NCBI GenBank assembly: GCA_902471875.1
Contig: CABRLN010000061.1
Coordinates: 1-5,670 of the forward strand
Source: an uncultured Clostridium sp.
GTDB lineage: Bacteria; Bacillota; Clostridia; Oscillospirales; Acutalibacteraceae
DNA: 5,670 nt
Direction of reading: 5' to 3'
Shown here: positions 5,473-5,670 of the stretch, one piece after another
Layout: every line of letters begins with the position of its first letter
Numbering within the stretch: position 1 is the first letter of the stretch
The notes under the pieces: generated by a model
Told to the model about the DNA's origin: nothing
Databases searched by the model: none
What the model saw: only the letters and a program-made list of their open reading frames with translations
Made by a program: the position numbers and the translations under genes

Positions 5473-5670
5473 CTATGGCGATATCAATTTTGATTGTTCG
5501 TCTTTTAATACTTTGAATATATCTGTATTATCTGGCAAACTAACATGTACACAATGTGTTCTTTTTATATCCATATCTTTTAACACCAAAGTTGTAGGTG
5601 TAACAGATTTAGGTATATCAATTTTCTTGGGTTGTAAAATAACTGTATTATTATCAATACTTAAATTTAT
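5473..5670 (-). CDS. C-terminal end of an upstream operon gene, possibly the membrane/N-terminal part of EssC
   Basis: The last 65 codons of a gene entering from beyond the window, open to the edge and ending ...SKLISP before TAG. It is a polar, beta-strand-like stretch (for example HCVHVSLPDNTDIFKVLK) with no membrane segment or motif I can name. The stop is 1 nt before the D1 start, so the two are surely one operon. Full-length EssC carries FHA domains, two membrane helices and a vestigial D0 before D1, and a separate gene for that part would be expected exactly here. The visible residues do not prove it. Another T7SS membrane component or a ubiquitin-like YukD/EsaB-type domain are alternatives. 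Confidence 0.65.
   Translation of the reverse strand: MNLSIDNNTVILQPKKIDIPKSVTPTTLVLKDMDIKRTHCVHVSLPDNTDIFKVLKDEQSKLISP

Noticed and set aside
1..5670. CRISPR arrays, tRNA or rRNA genes, insertion-sequence ends, group II intron
   Set aside because: No regularly spaced direct repeats, no cloverleaf or rRNA-like segments, no terminal inverted repeats flanking a transposase, and no intron domain V-like hairpin seen in the GC-rich island.

Overview
The window looks like AT-rich Firmicutes/Clostridia DNA, probably from a gut Ruminococcus- or Lachnospiraceae-like bacterium. This rests on base composition, Gram-positive Shine-Dalgarno (SD) sequences, TTG starts and the gene families present. All genes I can support lie on the minus strand, so transcription runs from high to low coordinates.

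Positions 5670 down to about 1263 hold the distal part of a type VII (ESX/WXG100) secretion operon. Its genes, in order, are: the last 65 codons of an unidentified gene (5473-5670); a stand-alone first ATPase domain (D1) of an EssC/EccC motor (4263-5471); a second polypeptide with ATPase domains D2 and D3 (2532-4256); a single WXG100 protein (2208-2528); a 52-codon ORF of unknown function (2053-2211); and a Hanks-type Ser/Thr kinase fragment (1451-2056). The kinase fragment ends just after its catalytic loop. A frame-shifted membrane-anchor remnant (1327-1461) follows it, then an 18-bp hairpin terminator (1263-1310). Every junction is a 1-6 nt gap or an overlap, so the genes are very probably co-transcribed and translationally coupled. 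The motor is normally one large membrane protein; here it is split between D1 and D2, as in mycobacterial EccCa/EccCb. D1 also lacks its own membrane segments, so it must be tethered by another subunit, possibly the truncated upstream gene. The WXG100 protein is the natural candidate substrate.

Positions 1262 down to 1 look like a different module, typical of mobile elements. It has a sigma-70 region-4-like protein (565-1029) whose SD is buried in a perfect 17-bp hairpin. A T-tailed terminator (440-486) follows. Then comes an island of about 300 bp, visibly GC-richer than the rest, with several perfect inverted repeats and only doubtful small ORFs. At the very edge is the start of a gene (MIANHDVT...) whose first residues resemble those of large serine recombinases. 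The window may therefore cover the junction between a T7SS locus and an integrative element. The most notable points are the fragmented ATPase, the decapitated kinase with its out-of-frame membrane tail, the SD-sequestering hairpin and the structured GC-rich island.
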